From the NCBI GenBank assembly GCA_019828595.1, contig JAHQRK010000014.1:1922001-1986000 (forward strand): a stretch of 64,000 nucleotides of DNA, written 5' to 3'. Position numbers and translations under genes: made by a program. This document shows, piece after piece, positions 62,878-64,000 of the stretch; position 1 is the first letter of the stretch, and the number at the start of each line of letters is the position of its first letter. The notes below the pieces were generated by a model. The model did no database searches. It saw nothing but the letters and a program-made list of their open reading frames with translations, and was not told the origin of the DNA. This stretch comes from Aphanomyces cochlioides (lineage: Eukaryota > Oomycota > Saprolegniomycetes > Saprolegniales > Verrucalvaceae).

Positions 62878-63469
62878 ATGTCGAAGCCGTCACCCGTTGA
62901 GCCTGTTGATAGTATTCCTGTGGGTGTTCCTTTCGTCGCGTCTGATGCCGGGGCTATGACTGATCCGAATGGAATCATTCTTGGGCGATGGAAGAGCGGC
63001 ATTTGCGATTGTTCCTCAAGCATCGTTCCGAATTGCTGCATGGCATGGTGGTGCCCTTGCATTTCTTTGGGCCAAACAATGGCTCGCATTGGATCCTCTG
63101 GCATGGTCTACATGGTGATGTACGGGGTGCTCTACCTGGCTTCGTTGAGTCTAGCGTCCTCGACTGTGTCGTATGGCCCCGTCTTGTTCTCGGACTCAGA
63201 CGGCGACATCTCCTGGGCTTTCGACAGTCTGCCGTTCAGAATGTACATTCAGCCGATTGCCTTCTGGATTGGAGCCATTTTGCTAATGGTTGCGCGAGGC
63301 ACAGTGCGAGCTCGTTTCAATATTCCTGGTAACTGCTGCAGCGATTGTATCTGTTCCTGCTGCTGCTCCTGCTGTGTCATTGCTCAAATGTCAACGCATG
63401 TTCGAAGCGTACACGCCTGGTCAATGCAATTTTACCTTCAAGGATACATTGCCCGGCTACCAAGTTTAG
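62878..63469 (+). pseudogene. PLAC8-family gene with late frameshift
   Basis: From the ATG at 62878: SIPVGVPFVAS N-terminus, GRWKSGICDCSSSIVPNCC, hallmark CCMAWWCPCISLGQTMARIG, hydrophobic segments and CCSDCICSCCCSCCVIAQ. After MSTHV an extra base near 63400 shifts the frame, so the conserved end (EAYTPGQCNF, KDTLPGYQV, stop at 63469) is only readable in another frame. The shifted frame runs on to 63555. The upstream sequence (ATTCATTTTGTTTTTTATTG) matches the promoter of the gene at 49589. The change affects only the last ~25 residues, so partial function or an assembly error is possible. Confidence 0.85.
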
Positions 63470-63715
63470 GTTTCAGCTATCTCATATCGAGTTTAACAAA
63501 CCCAAGTTTTAATTCTCATCAGTTCTTTTTGAAGGAGAAAGCTAGGGTCGCTTAGGACCTGTTCCAAGTAAGAATGGGAGAATGAGCAAGAACGAGCAGA
63601 AATTGAAATTCGTCTTGTTCGCCGGCTCATTCTTGTTCGACCAATGGATTATGATTGGATGAAATAACTTCCAGTAAATGCGCAACACATCAACGTCCAT
63701 TTCTGTGTTTGGAAG

Positions 63716-64000
63716 ATGCCTCCCAAGACCAAGACCAAGCCATCGAAGATGACCAAGGCGCAACTCGTCGAGTAGTTCCAACTACTTCAGCGACATGTCT
63801 CTCTCATCACAGCCACATCTCAAGGCTCCCAAGTTGATACACCCACCACTCACGACGTGACCTCGACGACTGGACCGACCGCAACGCGCGATTTCGACAC
63901 ACTAGTTATGGCGAAATCGACCGACGCCGTCGGTACAGTCGTCGAGCTTCCGGTTGTATACACCCAAGACATGGTTTTTACATTACTGGAGCTGCGATAT
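63716..64000 (+). pseudogene. Partial ORF with early in-frame stop, cut by the window end
   Basis: MPPKTKTKPSKMTKAQLVE, then TAG at 63773-63775, then the same frame stays open to the window end (FQLLQRHVSLITATSQGSQ, later VVYTQDMVFTLLELRY). Lys-rich start and Leu/Gln helix recall the beginning of retroelement gag proteins, but this is only an impression. It could also be a host gene. Confidence 0.35.

Noticed and set aside
63550..63660. Possible MITE start (TTA followed by GGACCTGTTCC)
   Set aside because: No matching second end was found within the window.

Overview
The window looks like nuclear DNA of an oomycete, most likely a saprolegnialean such as Aphanomyces (inference). The evidence is intron-poor genes with very short introns (45-52 nt, GT..AG), core promoters close to the oomycete initiator/flanking motif (GCTCATTYYNCAWTTT) a few bases upstream of start codons, lineage-typical families (START plus FYVE-type zinc finger proteins, elicitin-like secreted proteins, expanded PLAC8 Cys-rich proteins), and a heavy load of eukaryotic transposons. 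No rRNA, CRISPR or bacterial operon structure is visible.

Layout. 1-9.8 kb: two minus-strand START-FYVE genes with conserved intron positions, a MITE, long non-coding stretches and a small coiled-coil gene. 10.6-11.35 kb: a 226-bp inverted repeat. 11.4-19.6 kb: a cluster of secreted elicitin-like genes of two types, single 4-Cys domain with a Thr/Pro/Ala/Lys tail (three intact, one broken) and tandem double 4-Cys domain with a GPI-like end (one intact, one frameshifted), plus small secreted ORFs. 20.4-24.4 kb: two PLAC8 genes flanking a phosphatidylinositol transfer protein. 25.0-29.9 kb: a complete Copia LTR element (5-bp target duplication) that split an already decaying elicitin-like gene. 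30.2-34.2 kb: a larger DNA transposon carrying a nested, nonsense-mutated Tigger element and small MITEs. 35-36.4 kb: an inverted duplication of a coiled-coil/transmembrane gene. 37.3-38.5 kb: a MITE and a third, decayed double-domain elicitin-like gene. 40-41.5 kb: a membrane-anchored repeat protein of unknown family. 42.3-51.9 kb: four PLAC8 genes with duplicated flanks, an intact pogo-type transposase, a 172-bp inverted repeat and a MULE-type MITE inserted in the core promoter of one PLAC8 gene. 52.6-58.8 kb: a MITE and a degraded Helitron with a recognisable 3' hairpin. 59.8-62.5 kb: a large inverted-repeat element with a nested hAT-type element encoding a BED finger. 62.9-64.0 kb: a frameshifted PLAC8 copy and the start of an interrupted ORF running off the window.

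Together the cellular genes point to surface, secretory and lipid functions (elicitin-like sterol/lipid-binding folds, PITP, START-FYVE, PLAC8). Both families evolve by local duplication and decay, with transposons reshaping promoters and breaking genes. All functional assignments rest on sequence motifs read by eye; no database search was run.
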